DNA of 16,714 nucleotides from an uncultured Clostridium sp. (GCF_900769625.1 NZ_CAAGHK010000047.1:1-16714); one strand, 5' to 3'; positions 1-6,606 are shown, numbered from the stretch's first letter. The notes: generated by a model not told the origin, from the sequence alone. Made by a program: numbers and translations.

Positions 1-36
1 CTTATATTCTTGATCATATCTTCTGCCCTTTCCCAT
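1..36 (-). CDS. IS3-family transposase OrfA, N-terminal 12 codons
   Basis: The minus-strand ATG at 34-36 opens MGKGRRYDQEYK and runs off the window edge. This resembles the start of IS3-family OrfA proteins (a basic lead-in followed by Y..E.K), the helix-turn-helix subunit that binds the element ends. An AAAGGA ribosome site lies about 9 bases upstream of the ATG. Only 12 residues are visible, so the family call rests on these plus the adjoining terminal-repeat sequence. Confidence 0.6.
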   Translation of the reverse strand, partial: MGKGRRYDQEYK

Positions 37-111
37 AATGGACACATCCTTTCTTAACTAAATATTATTTTACTTAGTTCGACTTAATGTGTCCACTACT
101 TTATACTAACA
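1..111 (-). mobile_element. IS3-family insertion sequence, 5' end only
   Basis: The minus strand reads, from about 111 down, TGTTAGTATAAAGTAGTGG, then ACACATTAAG, a leader, a ribosome site and the first codons of a transposase OrfA. A TG-starting end followed by GTGGACA is typical of IS3-family (IS150-like) terminal repeats. The exact outer base is inferred: 111 is chosen because the reading frame of the neighbouring recombinase stops at a TAG that lies inside the putative terminus. A perfect 9-bp inverted repeat (TGGACACAT at 39-47, ATGTGTCCA at 87-95) sits in the leader and brackets the region before the start codon. The rest of the element and its other end lie outside the window, so whether it is intact cannot be judged. 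Confidence 0.72.
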
Positions 112-930
112 CCATTCTTTAACTTTAAGGAATGTTTCATCATCAATAATTCTAGGCATCCCATCTTTTATTCTAATAATTTCTTCTTCAGGTTTAGTTA
201 CATGAGAATTTCTTTTCCCATTTATCTTTTTAGGTGTTTTATTAAAAACATATACACCGGTATACTTTTCATTTCTAATAATCTCTGAAATACTATTTCT
301 ACTGAATGAGTTACCTAATTTAGTTTTAAAGTTTAAAGTATTTAGTTTGTCAACAATAGCCATATAGCTATTACCATTAGCATACATTTCAAATATTAAT
401 TTAACGGCTTTAGCTTCTGTTTCATTGATAAGATACTTTTTCGTTAGATGATCTACATCATATCCAAGAGGAGGTTTTCCTCCTGTGTGCATAGCTTTAT
501 AAGCATTTTCTTTCATACCTTTCATAGTTTCACGAGCAAGGTTTTTTGAATAATATTCGGACATTCCTTCAAGTAGTGACTCCATAATAGAACTTTCAGG
601 ACTATCGTCAAGCTTTTCAAGAACAGAAAATAAAGAAACGTTATTATTTCGTAGTTTTCTCTTATAAGTTACACTATCGTATTTATCTCTTGAGAATCTA
701 TCAAGTTTATGAACTATAACACAATCGAAAAGGTTAAGTTCACTATCTTTAATCATATTTTTAAAATTTGGTCTATTATCTGTAGTTGCAGATCTAGCTT
801 CATCAATGTAAGTTTTGACAATAGAGTATCCATTACTATCGCAGTAATCTTTAATAGCTCTTATTTGAGCATCTATTGATTCCTCTCTTTGATTATTAGA
901 ACTGTATCTAGCATATATTGCAGCACGCAT
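106..930 (-). pseudogene. large serine recombinase, C-terminus cut off by IS3 insertion
   Basis: A site-specific DNA recombinase of the large serine type, which integrates and excises mobile elements through a covalent serine-DNA intermediate. The N-terminal resolvase domain (about 1-145) has the YARYSS motif with likely nucleophile Ser10 and the HKLDRFSRD motif with Arg78 and Arg81. The 'recombinase' domain spans about 155-255 (GGKPPLGYDVD, then NSISEIIRNEKYTGVYVF). Family members usually exceed 450 residues and continue into a zinc ribbon and coiled coil. This one stops at residue 274 just after IDDETFLKVKEW, with the stop codon inside the IS3 terminus, so it has lost those parts and is probably inactive. 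AGGAGAG lies 8 bases before the ATG at 930. Its 5' end abuts a gene fragment on the other strand, as expected for an integrase at the edge of its element. Confidence 0.85.
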
Positions 931-939
931 TTAACTCAC

Positions 940-1278
940 TCTCCTATTAAAGAACTTAAAAAATTGAAAGATTTAAAAGCAAATATCTTAGGTGGATTAA
1001 TGTCTGGGCGTATTTATCCAAAAGATAATACAGCAACTGTAAGCCTGGATGTTATAAATAGAAATGGTGAAAAATTATTACCAACATCTGTAGTTATTAA
1101 GCATAATAAAACTCATGAAATTATTACTTTAGATATAAATGATTGCGTTGATGAAAATGGAGTAGTAACAATAGATACTACAGATTTTGACTCATATATA
1201 TATACAATTACTTTAATATATGAAGATGAAGTTGATAACTATACATCACAATTTATGTTTATGCTTGACAATAATTAA
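940..1278 (+). pseudogene. C-terminal fragment, probably of a leucine-rich-repeat surface protein
   Basis: This open frame has no convincing start of its own: it begins against the recombinase gene and runs to TAA at 1276-1278. Its first residues, SPIKELKKLKDLKAN, fit the internalin-type leucine-rich-repeat pattern (xSPLxxLxxLxxLxL). About 90 residues rich in beta-branched amino acids follow (TATVSLDVINRNGEKLLP, later YIYTITLIYEDEVDNY), like an Ig-type cap domain. The simplest reading is that insertion of the recombinase-bearing element separated this tail from the rest of the gene. An internal ATG at 1000 with GGTGG 4 bases upstream could still give a 92-residue product. The longer frame opening at 889 overlaps the recombinase and is not credible. 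The LRR assignment rests on pattern alone. Confidence 0.5.
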
Positions 1279-1363
1279 TAACATATAAAATAAAATTTAA
1301 AGTACAGTAGTGTAACTAAATTTATTGTAAGCGTCAAAATTCACGATTACAAAATATATGAAG

Positions 1364-1403
1364 CTTCCTGTTAAAATGTAAAAAAATTCATTTTAACAGG
1401 AAG
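1364..1403 (+). promoter_or_regulatory. 15-bp perfect hairpin burying the tnpA ribosome site
   Basis: CTTCCTGTTAAAATG (1364-1378) and CATTTTAACAGGAAG (1389-1403) are perfect inverted copies separated by 10 bases. The right arm contains AGGAAG, the Shine-Dalgarno site of the tnpA fragment at 1412. In a transcript entering from outside the element the site would be paired and blocked, as described for other insertion sequences such as IS10 and IS50. No T-run follows the stem, so it is not a standard terminator. Confidence 0.6.
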
Positions 1404-1411
1404 TATTTCTT

Positions 1412-1513
1412 ATGAATGAAGATAAAAGTATAGATTGGAAAGCTATACTTGATAATATTTCATCATATTCTGGTACTATCAAATATTTTTGCAAGGGAAA
1501 TAACATTATATAG
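1412..1513 (+). pseudogene. IS66 TnpA N-terminal fragment (33 codons)
   Basis: Starts at ATG 1412-1414, 8 bases after AGGAAG (1398-1403), and ends at TAG 1511-1513. The residues W9, F27-C28 and the closing NNI fit the N-terminus of IS66-type TnpA. The expected continuation after NNI (a short helix and a YYxWR-like segment) is missing, and the following 140 bases do not restore it in another frame that I could recognise. Confidence 0.5.
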
Positions 1514-1657
1514 ATTTAGAATCGTAATTTGAAGAATATGAATTATCTAAAACCTGCATAGGGCGCATCATATGCAAAAAATATAATAATACACAATAAA
1601 ATGTGAAAAATTATATAATATATCTTTAAAAATAAATTTTAATATGAGGTGAATTAA

Positions 1658-2200
1658 ATGGATGCTATAACAATGATAAAAGAAAGAAGAAGCGTTCGTA
1701 AATTTAAAAATGAAAAAGTTGACAGAGAATTAATGAAGGAAATAGTTGACATAGCTAAATGGGCTCCATCATGGGTAAATTATCAGATAGCCAGATACAC
1801 ATTAATTGATAATGAAGAAATTATCCAAAAGCTTGCAACAGATGGAGTTAAGGGATTTGTTTACAACATGGATACATTAAAAAATGCCAAAGGTGTTGCG
1901 GTATTGAGTTTTGTAAAAGGTAAAAGCGGCAGATTAGATCAATATGGTATTGAAAATTCAGAAAACAATACTTGGGAAGTGTTTGATGCAGGTATTGCAT
2001 GTCAGACTTTTTGTTTAGCAGCACATGCCAAGGGTGTTGGAACATGCATCATGGGTGTAATAAATGAGGAATCAATTGCTAAGATTATAAACCTACCAAA
2101 AGAAGAAACAGTAGGTGCACTTATTGTGTATGGATATGCTGATGGTGAAGTACCTGCAAGTAAAAGAAAAGATACTGAAGAAATAATGCGTTTCTTATAA
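1658..2200 (+). CDS. nitroreductase family protein
   Basis: A 180-residue FMN-dependent oxidoreductase of the nitroreductase superfamily, cytosolic and usually dimeric, which reduces nitro compounds, quinones or related electrophiles with NAD(P)H. Visible signatures are the N-terminal FMN-phosphate motif RRSVRKF (10-16), the APSWVNYQ segment (36-43) that packs by the flavin, and the glycine-containing helix GIACQTFCLAAHAKGVG (112-128). The closing RKDTEEIMRF is common in short clostridial members. The length is at the short end for the family but complete. The start is set by AGGTGA about 6 bases before the ATG. Candidate -10 boxes (TATAAT at 1582 and 1614) lack good -35 boxes. It stands alone, between the IS66 remnant and the Fur-controlled promoter. 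The physiological substrate cannot be read from the sequence. Confidence 0.9.
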   Translation: MDAITMIKERRSVRKFKNEKVDRELMKEIVDIAKWAPSWVNYQIARYTLIDNEEIIQKLATDGVKGFVYNMDTLKNAKGVAVLSFVKGKSGRLDQYGIENSENNTWEVFDAGIACQTFCLAAHAKGVGTCIMGVINEESIAKIINLPKEETVGALIVYGYADGEVPASKRKDTEEIMRFL

Positions 2201-2346
2201 AGCAGGCAATATGTAATAAGTGTTATAATTTTATTGGGGAGAGTTTTAAAATATTTTCAATGAAAATCATTCCTGCCACATATATCTGAGAAGATGATTT
2301 TTGCTATGGAATATATTCACAGTATTGAAAACGAAACTTATATATA
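2201..2346. other. intergenic, nitroreductase to deacylase promoter
   Basis: No gene is visible. AATGAAAATCATT (2259-2271) resembles the core of the classic 19-base iron box but lacks the outer bases. An 8-bp inverted repeat (AAAATCAT 2263-2270, ATGATTTT 2294-2301) with a 23-base loop has no T-run, so the 3' end of the nitroreductase transcript is not defined. Confidence 0.35.
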
Positions 2347-2375
2347 TTGACAACATGATGAAAATAAAATAGAAT
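2347..2375 (+). promoter_or_regulatory. sigma-A promoter of the deacylase gene
   Basis: TTGACA (2347-2352), a 17-base spacer and TAGAAT (2370-2375) give a full -35 match and a 5-of-6 -10 match. It lies about 75 bases before the start codon at 2451. The Fur box begins at the last base of the -10 box, so a bound repressor would cover the -10 region and the expected transcription start. Confidence 0.75.
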
Positions 2376-2389
2376 GATAATTATTATCA
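2375..2389. promoter_or_regulatory. Fur box, perfect 7-1-7
   Basis: TGATAATTATTATCA is an exact match to the 7-1-7 Fur consensus TGATAATnATTATCA known from Bacillus subtilis. It differs from the related PerR (TTATAATnATTATAA) and Zur (TCGTAATnATTACGA) boxes at the discriminating second and third positions. Its overlap with the -10 region points to iron-dependent repression. A match by chance is unlikely but possible in DNA this AT-rich. Confidence 0.75.
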
Positions 2390-2450
2390 GTAAGTGTAAG
2401 ATTATTTAATATATAATTAATCAGCGTAACTAAGGAAAGTTGGAATATAG

Positions 2451-3407
2451 ATGAAAGAAATACTATCAATTGGTCAATTAAAAGCAGGAGAGGGAGAAAA
2501 GGTTCAAGGACTTGTAAAAATATTAGATACAGAAATAAAATTACCGATAACTTTAATAAATGGACAAAAAGAAGGAAAGACGGTAATTATAACAGCTGGT
2601 ATACATGGATGTGAATATCCTGGAATTAAGACAGCCATAGAATTAGCAAATGAAATAGACCCAGATAAGGTAAGTGGAAATATTATAATAGTACATATAG
2701 TTAATACATTGGGATTTAAGGGAAGAAATGCATATATTATGCCGGAAGATAATAAAAACATGCTCAGGGTGTTCCCAGGGGATAAGAATGGAACTACATC
2801 AGAAAAAATAGCTTATTTCATAACTAAAGAGCTATATTCAAAAGCTGATTTTAATTTTGATCTTCATGGAGGAGACTTACATGAAGAATTACTTCCTCAT
2901 ATATATTATCCAGAAAAAGCTGATAAAGAGGTAGTTGAAAAGTGTATAGATATAGCAGAATCTCTTGGAGTAAATTATTATTTAAAATCAAATAATGTAA
3001 ATGGGACATTCACAAGTGCAGCTGTAAATAATAAAGTACCTGGTTTACTAATAGAGCGTGGCGGATGTGGTTTATGCATGGAAGATGAAGTAAAAGCATA
3101 TAAAAAGGATATAAAAAATGCTTTATCAATATTAAATGTTTTAGATTCTCCGGTAGAAGTAGCTGAAGTTTCAGCACAGGAAATGAAAGAAGCTATCTAT
3201 TTATCTTCAGAAAAGGAAGGTTTGTGGACAACTTTTGTAAGGGTAGGAGACAACATAAAGAAGGGTGATAAATTAGCTGAAATCAGAGATTGTTTTAATA
3301 ATATAATAGAAACTTACTATGCAGAATTTGATGGCATAGTTTTAGTTAATACAATGGCACTATCAGTCAGAGTTGGAGATGACCTTATAACATACGGAAG
3401 AGCTTAA
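2451..3407 (+). CDS. zinc-dependent deacylase, succinylglutamate desuccinylase/aspartoacylase family
   Basis: A 318-residue M14-like hydrolase that should remove an acyl group from an N-acyl amino acid or similar small amide. The zinc site is visible: H52 and E55 in AGIHGCEYPG, and a later histidine, H139, in FDLHGGD. NKNMLRVFPG (101-110) fits the substrate-binding Asn/Arg loop and E202 in IERGG the catalytic glutamate. A C-terminal beta-rich domain follows (about 235-318). A TAG lies directly before the ATG, so no longer start exists in frame; the ribosome site AAGGAAAG is weak and rather distant. A promoter covered by a perfect Fur box precedes it and an intrinsic terminator follows, so it is a single-gene iron-regulated unit. 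I infer a role with an iron-linked acylated metabolite; the substrate is unknown. Confidence 0.85.
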   Translation: MKEILSIGQLKAGEGEKVQGLVKILDTEIKLPITLINGQKEGKTVIITAGIHGCEYPGIKTAIELANEIDPDKVSGNIIIVHIVNTLGFKGRNAYIMPEDNKNMLRVFPGDKNGTTSEKIAYFITKELYSKADFNFDLHGGDLHEELLPHIYYPEKADKEVVEKCIDIAESLGVNYYLKSNNVNGTFTSAAVNNKVPGLLIERGGCGLCMEDEVKAYKKDIKNALSILNVLDSPVEVAEVSAQEMKEAIYLSSEKEGLWTTFVRVGDNIKKGDKLAEIRDCFNNIIETYYAEFDGIVLVNTMALSVRVGDDLITYGRA

Positions 3408-3464
3408 TTAAATATAGATATGATTAATATGTAGAGGTGTCATTATATAAACCTTACTATGTGG

Positions 3465-3511
3465 CCTGCAAAAATTATATTTTGGTTTTTGCAGGTTTAT
3501 TTTTATGTTTT
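3465..3511 (+). terminator. intrinsic terminator of the deacylase gene
   Basis: CCTGCAAAAA (3465-3474) pairs with TTTTTGCAGG (3486-3495) over 10 bp with an 11-base loop, followed by TTTATTTTTATG. It starts 58 bases after the deacylase stop. Confidence 0.85.
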
Positions 3512-3657
3512 AATAATGATAATAAAATATATAATCATATATGATAATGATATTTGAATATATTATTTTTCGCTTATAGAGGAAACATGTAATGAAGCTG
3601 AAAAATTATTGATTTTATTTTGTTAAAGTATATGGTACTATAATAATTATCTAGTAG
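3512..3657. other. intergenic with GATAAT cluster and candidate promoter of the U32 gene
   Basis: GATAAT occurs at 3518-3523 and 3543-3548, followed at once by GATATT (3549-3554). ATCATATATGAT (3534-3545) is a 12-bp palindrome. GATAAT arrays can bind Fur, but no full 7-1-7 site is present. TATAAT at 3639-3644 is a likely -10 box for the downstream gene; its -35 region is poor. Confidence 0.3.
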
Positions 3658-3714
3658 GGTAAATTATTGATTGTCTGAGTTAGTAAATCAGTAGAGTTTA
3701 TGAAATAATTTACC
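3658..3714 (+). promoter_or_regulatory. leader stem-loop just before the U32 ribosome site
   Basis: GGTAAATTATT (3658-3668) and AATAATTTACC (3704-3714) are perfect 11-bp inverted arms. A small inner stem (TGATT 3668-3672, AATCA 3686-3690) is also possible. The outer stem ends 4 bases before the GAGGAG ribosome site of the gene at 3735, so it would sit against the initiation region of the mRNA. It matches no riboswitch class I know. Confidence 0.4.
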
Positions 3715-3734
3715 AAAGAGGAGAGGTAAACAAC

Positions 3735-4964
3735 ATGAGAAAAGTAGAATTATTAATTCCGGCAGGGAATCTTGAAAATTTAAAAGTAGCTGTCGCTTAT
3801 GGTGCAGATGCTGTATATGTTGGTGGAGAAGTATTCAGCTTACGTGCTAAAGCAGCTAATTTTTCAATGGAGGATTTAAAGGAAGGGATAGAATATGCAC
3901 ATAGTCATAATGTAAAGGTGTATGTTACAGCTAATATCATTGCTCATAACGAAGATATGGAGGCGGTAAAAGAATACCTTCTTGAGCTTGGAGAATTAAA
4001 GCCGGATGCACTTATCATTGCAGATCCAGGTATATTCAATCTTGCAAAAAGACTGATACCTCATATTGAAAGACATATCAGTACACAGGCAAACAATACA
4101 AATTATGAAACTTATTTATTCTGGTGGGAGCTTGGAGCAACGAGAGTAGTGTCGGCAAGAGAACTTTCATTAGCAGAAATTGCAGAAATAAGAAGACGTA
4201 TTCCAGAAGAAATGGAAATAGAAAGTTTTATACATGGTGCAATGTGCATGGCTTATTCAGGAAGATGTTCATTAAGCAACTATATGACTGGAAGAGATGC
4301 AAATCAGGGAGCATGTTCACATCCATGCAGATGGAAGTATTCTATAGTAGAAGAAAAAAGACCAGGTCAATACTTCCCAGTATATGAAAATGAACGTGGA
4401 AGCTACATATTTAATTCAAAAGACTTATGCATGATTGAACATATTCCAGAAATGTTAGAAGCGGGAATAGACAGTTTAAAAATTGAAGGCCGAATGAAGA
4501 CAACATTATATACTGCAGCAGTTGCAAGAACTTATAGAAAAGCAATTGACGATTACTTAGAATCACCTGAATTATACAAAAAGAATATGGAATGGTACAA
4601 AGAAGAAATCGGCAAGTGTACTTACAGAAACTTTACGACAGGCTTTTATTTTGGAAAAGCAGATAAGGATACCAACATATATGATGCCAATGTCCATATA
4701 ACTAATTACACTTATTTAGGGCAGGTTTTAGATATAAATGAAAAAGGCCAGTATCAAATACAGCAGAAGAATAAATTCAGTGTTGGAGAAACTATAGAAA
4801 TAATGCAGCCAGATGGTACTAACTTATTATGTATGGTTAAGGGTATCTATAATGAAAAAGGCGAATCACAGGAAAGTGCACCACATTCAAAACAAATGTT
4901 ATGGATTGATTTAGATATAGATGTACAGTTACAAAAACATGATATCTTAAGAAAAAAAGCATAA
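3735..4964 (+). CDS. trhP: U32 family protein, TrhP-like tRNA U34 hydroxylation enzyme
   Basis: Annotated in many genomes as peptidase U32, but this subgroup (E. coli TrhP/YegQ, B. subtilis YrrO) is known to make 5-hydroxyuridine at tRNA position 34 with prephenate; the peptidase label is historical. The 409-residue protein opens with the (beta/alpha) motif ELLIPAGNLENLKVAVAYGA and carries the U32 signature around ESFIHGAMCMAYSGRCSLS (163-181), followed by GRDANQGACSHPCRW (186-200). Cys171, Cys178, Cys194 and Cys198 are the conserved cysteines expected to hold an iron-sulfur centre. KIEGRMK is also typical. The C-terminal about 90 residues form the usual beta-rich domain. GAGGAG lies 11 bases before the ATG. 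Genes of this family often sit in a yrrN-yrrO-udk-greA operon; here it stands alone and greA is 7 kb away on the other strand. RlhA-type 23S rRNA hydroxylation is the main alternative. Confidence 0.82.
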   Translation: MRKVELLIPAGNLENLKVAVAYGADAVYVGGEVFSLRAKAANFSMEDLKEGIEYAHSHNVKVYVTANIIAHNEDMEAVKEYLLELGELKPDALIIADPGIFNLAKRLIPHIERHISTQANNTNYETYLFWWELGATRVVSARELSLAEIAEIRRRIPEEMEIESFIHGAMCMAYSGRCSLSNYMTGRDANQGACSHPCRWKYSIVEEKRPGQYFPVYENERGSYIFNSKDLCMIEHIPEMLEAGIDSLKIEGRMKTTLYTAAVARTYRKAIDDYLESPELYKKNMEWYKEEIGKCTYRNFTTGFYFGKADKDTNIYDANVHITNYTYLGQVLDINEKGQYQIQQKNKFSVGETIEIMQPDGTNLLCMVKGIYNEKGESQESAPHSKQMLWIDLDIDVQLQKHDILRKKA

Positions 4965-5020
4965 GATTTCAGTGATAGTGTAAGAAATAATCAGTAAAGC
5001 AGCAGATGAACTTAATGATA

Positions 5021-5071
5021 AGTGATATGCTCCATGTAAATTAGACATGGAACATATCACTATTTTTATTT
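5021..5071 (+). terminator. intrinsic terminator of the U32 gene
   Basis: AGTGATATGCTCCATGT (5021-5037) pairs with ACATGGAACATATCACT (5045-5061) in 16 of 17 positions, with a 7-base loop, followed by TATTTTTATTT. It lies 57 bases after the stop codon. Confidence 0.85.
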
Positions 5072-5455
5072 GAAATATAAATCTTTGCTGGCAGTTTTTT
5101 ATTGATCAACTCATTTTGGGTAAACAATAACTGATTGGCAAAAATATACGAGAGTAAGTATTGGAGGTTTAAGTATGAATAAAGTAGAATTTGATTTTGT
5201 CATTAATAAATTAATAGAATAGTGTTAATAAATTAATAAATCAAAAGGATTACTTATGAGGATAATAATAAATGAAAATGTTTTTCTATATCATACTAGT
5301 AAAAATAATCGAAATAGTTATATAATGTCAAAATCCATTGTATAATAAGATTGTAAAAAAGTTCATAATCTAGAAGAGAAATAATTAACAATAAACAAAA
5401 TTGAAGATACAGAATTTATTATGAATTTCATATTAATATCTGGAGGGAAATATAT
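5072..5455 (+). other. intergenic with a broken small reading frame
   Basis: After TTGGAGG (5161-5167) an ATG at 5175 encodes 15 residues, MNKVEFDFVINKLIE, ending in TAG at 5222. In the same frame, 27 codons downstream, a second ATG at 5256 with AAAGGA before it encodes 29 residues to TAA at 5345 (MRIIINENVFLYHTS and on). TTAATAAATTAATA occurs twice here, about 23 bases apart, with the stop codons between the copies. This fits one small gene broken by a short duplication and point changes, or two chance ORFs. I recognise neither peptide. Confidence 0.3.
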
Positions 5456-5761
5456 ATGATGAGAGTAAAATGCATAGACGATAATCTTTGCGAATCATTA
5501 ACATTAAATAACGAGTATATAGTAGTTGAGGAGGCTCCTGAATATTACGTTGTAATTGATGACAAAAGAAACGAAACAATCTGTAAAAAAGCGAGATTTG
5601 TAGTAATTGAAGATGGAGGCGCAACTAAGAAGGCAAAAGCAACTATAACTGAACTTAACTATCAGATAAATAATGATTTTAGAGACATAAAAGATTTTAA
5701 GATAAGAAAGAATTCAAAAGGTGAAATTAAAGAAATATCTATAAAATTTAAATATGAATAA
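5456..5761 (+). CDS. small hypothetical protein, 101 residues
   Basis: A short cytosolic protein with no membrane segment or signal peptide. GGAGG lies 8 bases before the first ATG; a second ATG follows at once, so the start could be either. Residues 1-50 (MRVKCIDDN, SLTLNNEYIVVEE, YYVVIDDK) resemble small Firmicute and phage proteins of the form MKVKCID..LTxGKxYxV, which form an SH3-like beta barrel. The rest is charged and lysine-rich (IKDFKIRKNSKGEIKE). No catalytic motif is seen. The codon use matches the surroundings, and the strong ribosome site argues that it is real. Function unknown; the barrel suggestion is pattern-based. Confidence 0.65.
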   Translation: MMRVKCIDDNLCESLTLNNEYIVVEEAPEYYVVIDDKRNETICKKARFVVIEDGGATKKAKATITELNYQINNDFRDIKDFKIRKNSKGEIKEISIKFKYE

Positions 5762-5822
5762 AAAATTAAATAACGATTTTTAATCAAAGTTTTATATAAG
5801 ATTTAATTCTTTAAAAGGATAG

Positions 5823-5984
5823 AAAAAATCATATACGATTTTATTCCCACATGTAATACTCAGTGGTGCCAGCGGTGTTGTATTTGCTTTAATTCTCTTA
5901 TCTTCATTTACAAGTCTTAAAGAGGGTGAAATTTCGCTTACTTTGATTTTGGTAGCTGTCATTTATATTGGCGGGCAGAGATAA
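5823..5984 (+). pseudogene. rhomboid protease fragment
   Basis: The frame from 5838 reads ILFPHVILSGASGVVFALI followed by LLSSFTSLKEGEISLTLILV and AVIYIGGQ, ending at TAA 5982-5984. GASG with hydrophobic flanks is the active-site signature of rhomboid intramembrane serine proteases, and the loop and next helix fit clostridial rhomboids. The N-terminal helices and the start are missing. After YIGG the +2 frame (AEIIMNSLNEMLK) looks like the next stretch of a rhomboid, suggesting a frameshift as well, and the later histidine helix is absent. It is a dead remnant of about 50 codons inside a 360-base gap that holds nothing else I can recognise. Confidence 0.65.
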
Positions 5985-6121
5985 TTATGAATTCATTGAA
6001 TGAGATGTTAAAAAATAGAGAATAAATTTTAAAATATGGTATTTATATGCTTTATAAATATCAGTTAAAAGAATATAATAATTATAGTAAAATAACTATT
6101 TTTTAATAGAAGGAGATACTA

Positions 6122-6511
6122 ATGAAAGTAATAGAAGTAGTAGCTGCTGTAATAAAAAAAGATGATAAGATATTTATTACGCGTAGAGGATACGGTGAAT
6201 TTATTGATATGTGGGAATTCCCAGGAGGAAAAGTTGAGCAGGGTGAAACAATAGAACAAGCCCTTCATAGAGAAATCAAGGAAGAACTTGAACTTGAAAT
6301 AAGTGAATTAGAATTTTTAACAACAGTTGATTATGATTATTCTAATTTTCATCTTACAATGCATTGTTTTGAATGTACTATTTCTGGAGGAAGTTTACAT
6401 TTAAATGCGCATAATGACGCTAAGTGGATTACATATGATGAACTTGATAATCAAAAGTGGGTTCCAGCAGATATATTAGTAATAGAAGCAATTAAAAACA
6501 AGAACAAATAG
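6122..6511 (+). CDS. MutT/Nudix family (deoxy)nucleoside triphosphate pyrophosphohydrolase
   Basis: A 129-residue Nudix hydrolase that should cleave a nucleoside triphosphate to monophosphate and pyrophosphate, probably cleaning oxidised nucleotides such as 8-oxo-dGTP. The Nudix box is at 36-58: G36, E42, R50-E51, E54-E55, the Mg2+ ligands. The usual glycine near its end is Glu57 (REIKEELEL), a change I believe is common in clostridial members of the pyrimidine/MutT-like group. RRGYGEFIDMWEFPGGKVE is typical MutT lead-in sequence, and the length matches E. coli MutT. AAGGAG lies 6-7 bases before the ATG, and TATAAT at 6073-6078 may be its -10 box. It is followed by a terminator shared with the convergent helicase gene. 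The exact substrate is not decidable here. Confidence 0.85.
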   Translation: MKVIEVVAAVIKKDDKIFITRRGYGEFIDMWEFPGGKVEQGETIEQALHREIKEELELEISELEFLTTVDYDYSNFHLTMHCFECTISGGSLHLNAHNDAKWITYDELDNQKWVPADILVIEAIKNKNK

Positions 6512-6514
6512 GAA

Positions 6515-6560
6515 AAGGGAATGTATTAAAGTTATTTGGACAACTTTAATGCATTCCCTT
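6515..6560. terminator. terminator between convergent mutT-like and helicase genes
   Basis: AAGGGAATGTATTAAAGTT (6515-6533) pairs with AACTTTAATGCATTCCCTT (6542-6560) over 19 positions with one T-G wobble and an 8-base loop. It starts 3 bases after the Nudix stop and ends 46 bases from the helicase stop. The T-runs are weak on both sides (TTTTCC on the minus strand), but the stem is strong enough to serve both genes. Confidence 0.7.
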
Positions 6561-6606
6561 ATAATATTATAATGATGTAAATCTGCTCAGGGAAAATTAA
6601 ATATTA

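Larger units (their letters stand above)
1327..1513 (+). mobile_element. IS66-family left-end remnant with dead tnpA
   Basis: GTAAGCGTCAAAATTCACG at 1327 matches the known IS66-family terminal pattern, which begins GTAA and often GTAAGCG. Downstream lies an ATG at 1412 with 33 codons, MNEDKSIDWKAILDNIS then SYSGTIKYFCKGNNII, ending at TAG 1511-1513. The pattern W..IL......G....FC...NI is that of the IS66 accessory protein TnpA. Full-length TnpA is about 100 residues and should be followed by tnpB and a large tnpC; none of that is present, and no right-hand terminal repeat was seen before the next gene at 1658. I infer an IS66 element deleted from within tnpA onward. Confidence 0.6.

Noticed and set aside
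889..1278. 129-residue frame starting at ATG 889
   Set aside because: Its first 17 codons overlap the recombinase on the opposite strand and it has no ribosome site there; only the part from about 940 looks like protein.
2263..2301. Hairpin after the nitroreductase as terminator
   Set aside because: 8-bp AT-rich stem with a 23-base loop and no T-run.
5175..5345. Toxin-antitoxin or small-protein pair
   Set aside because: Both peptides lie in one frame and are separated by a repeat with stops; a broken single gene is simpler and no toxin motif is seen.
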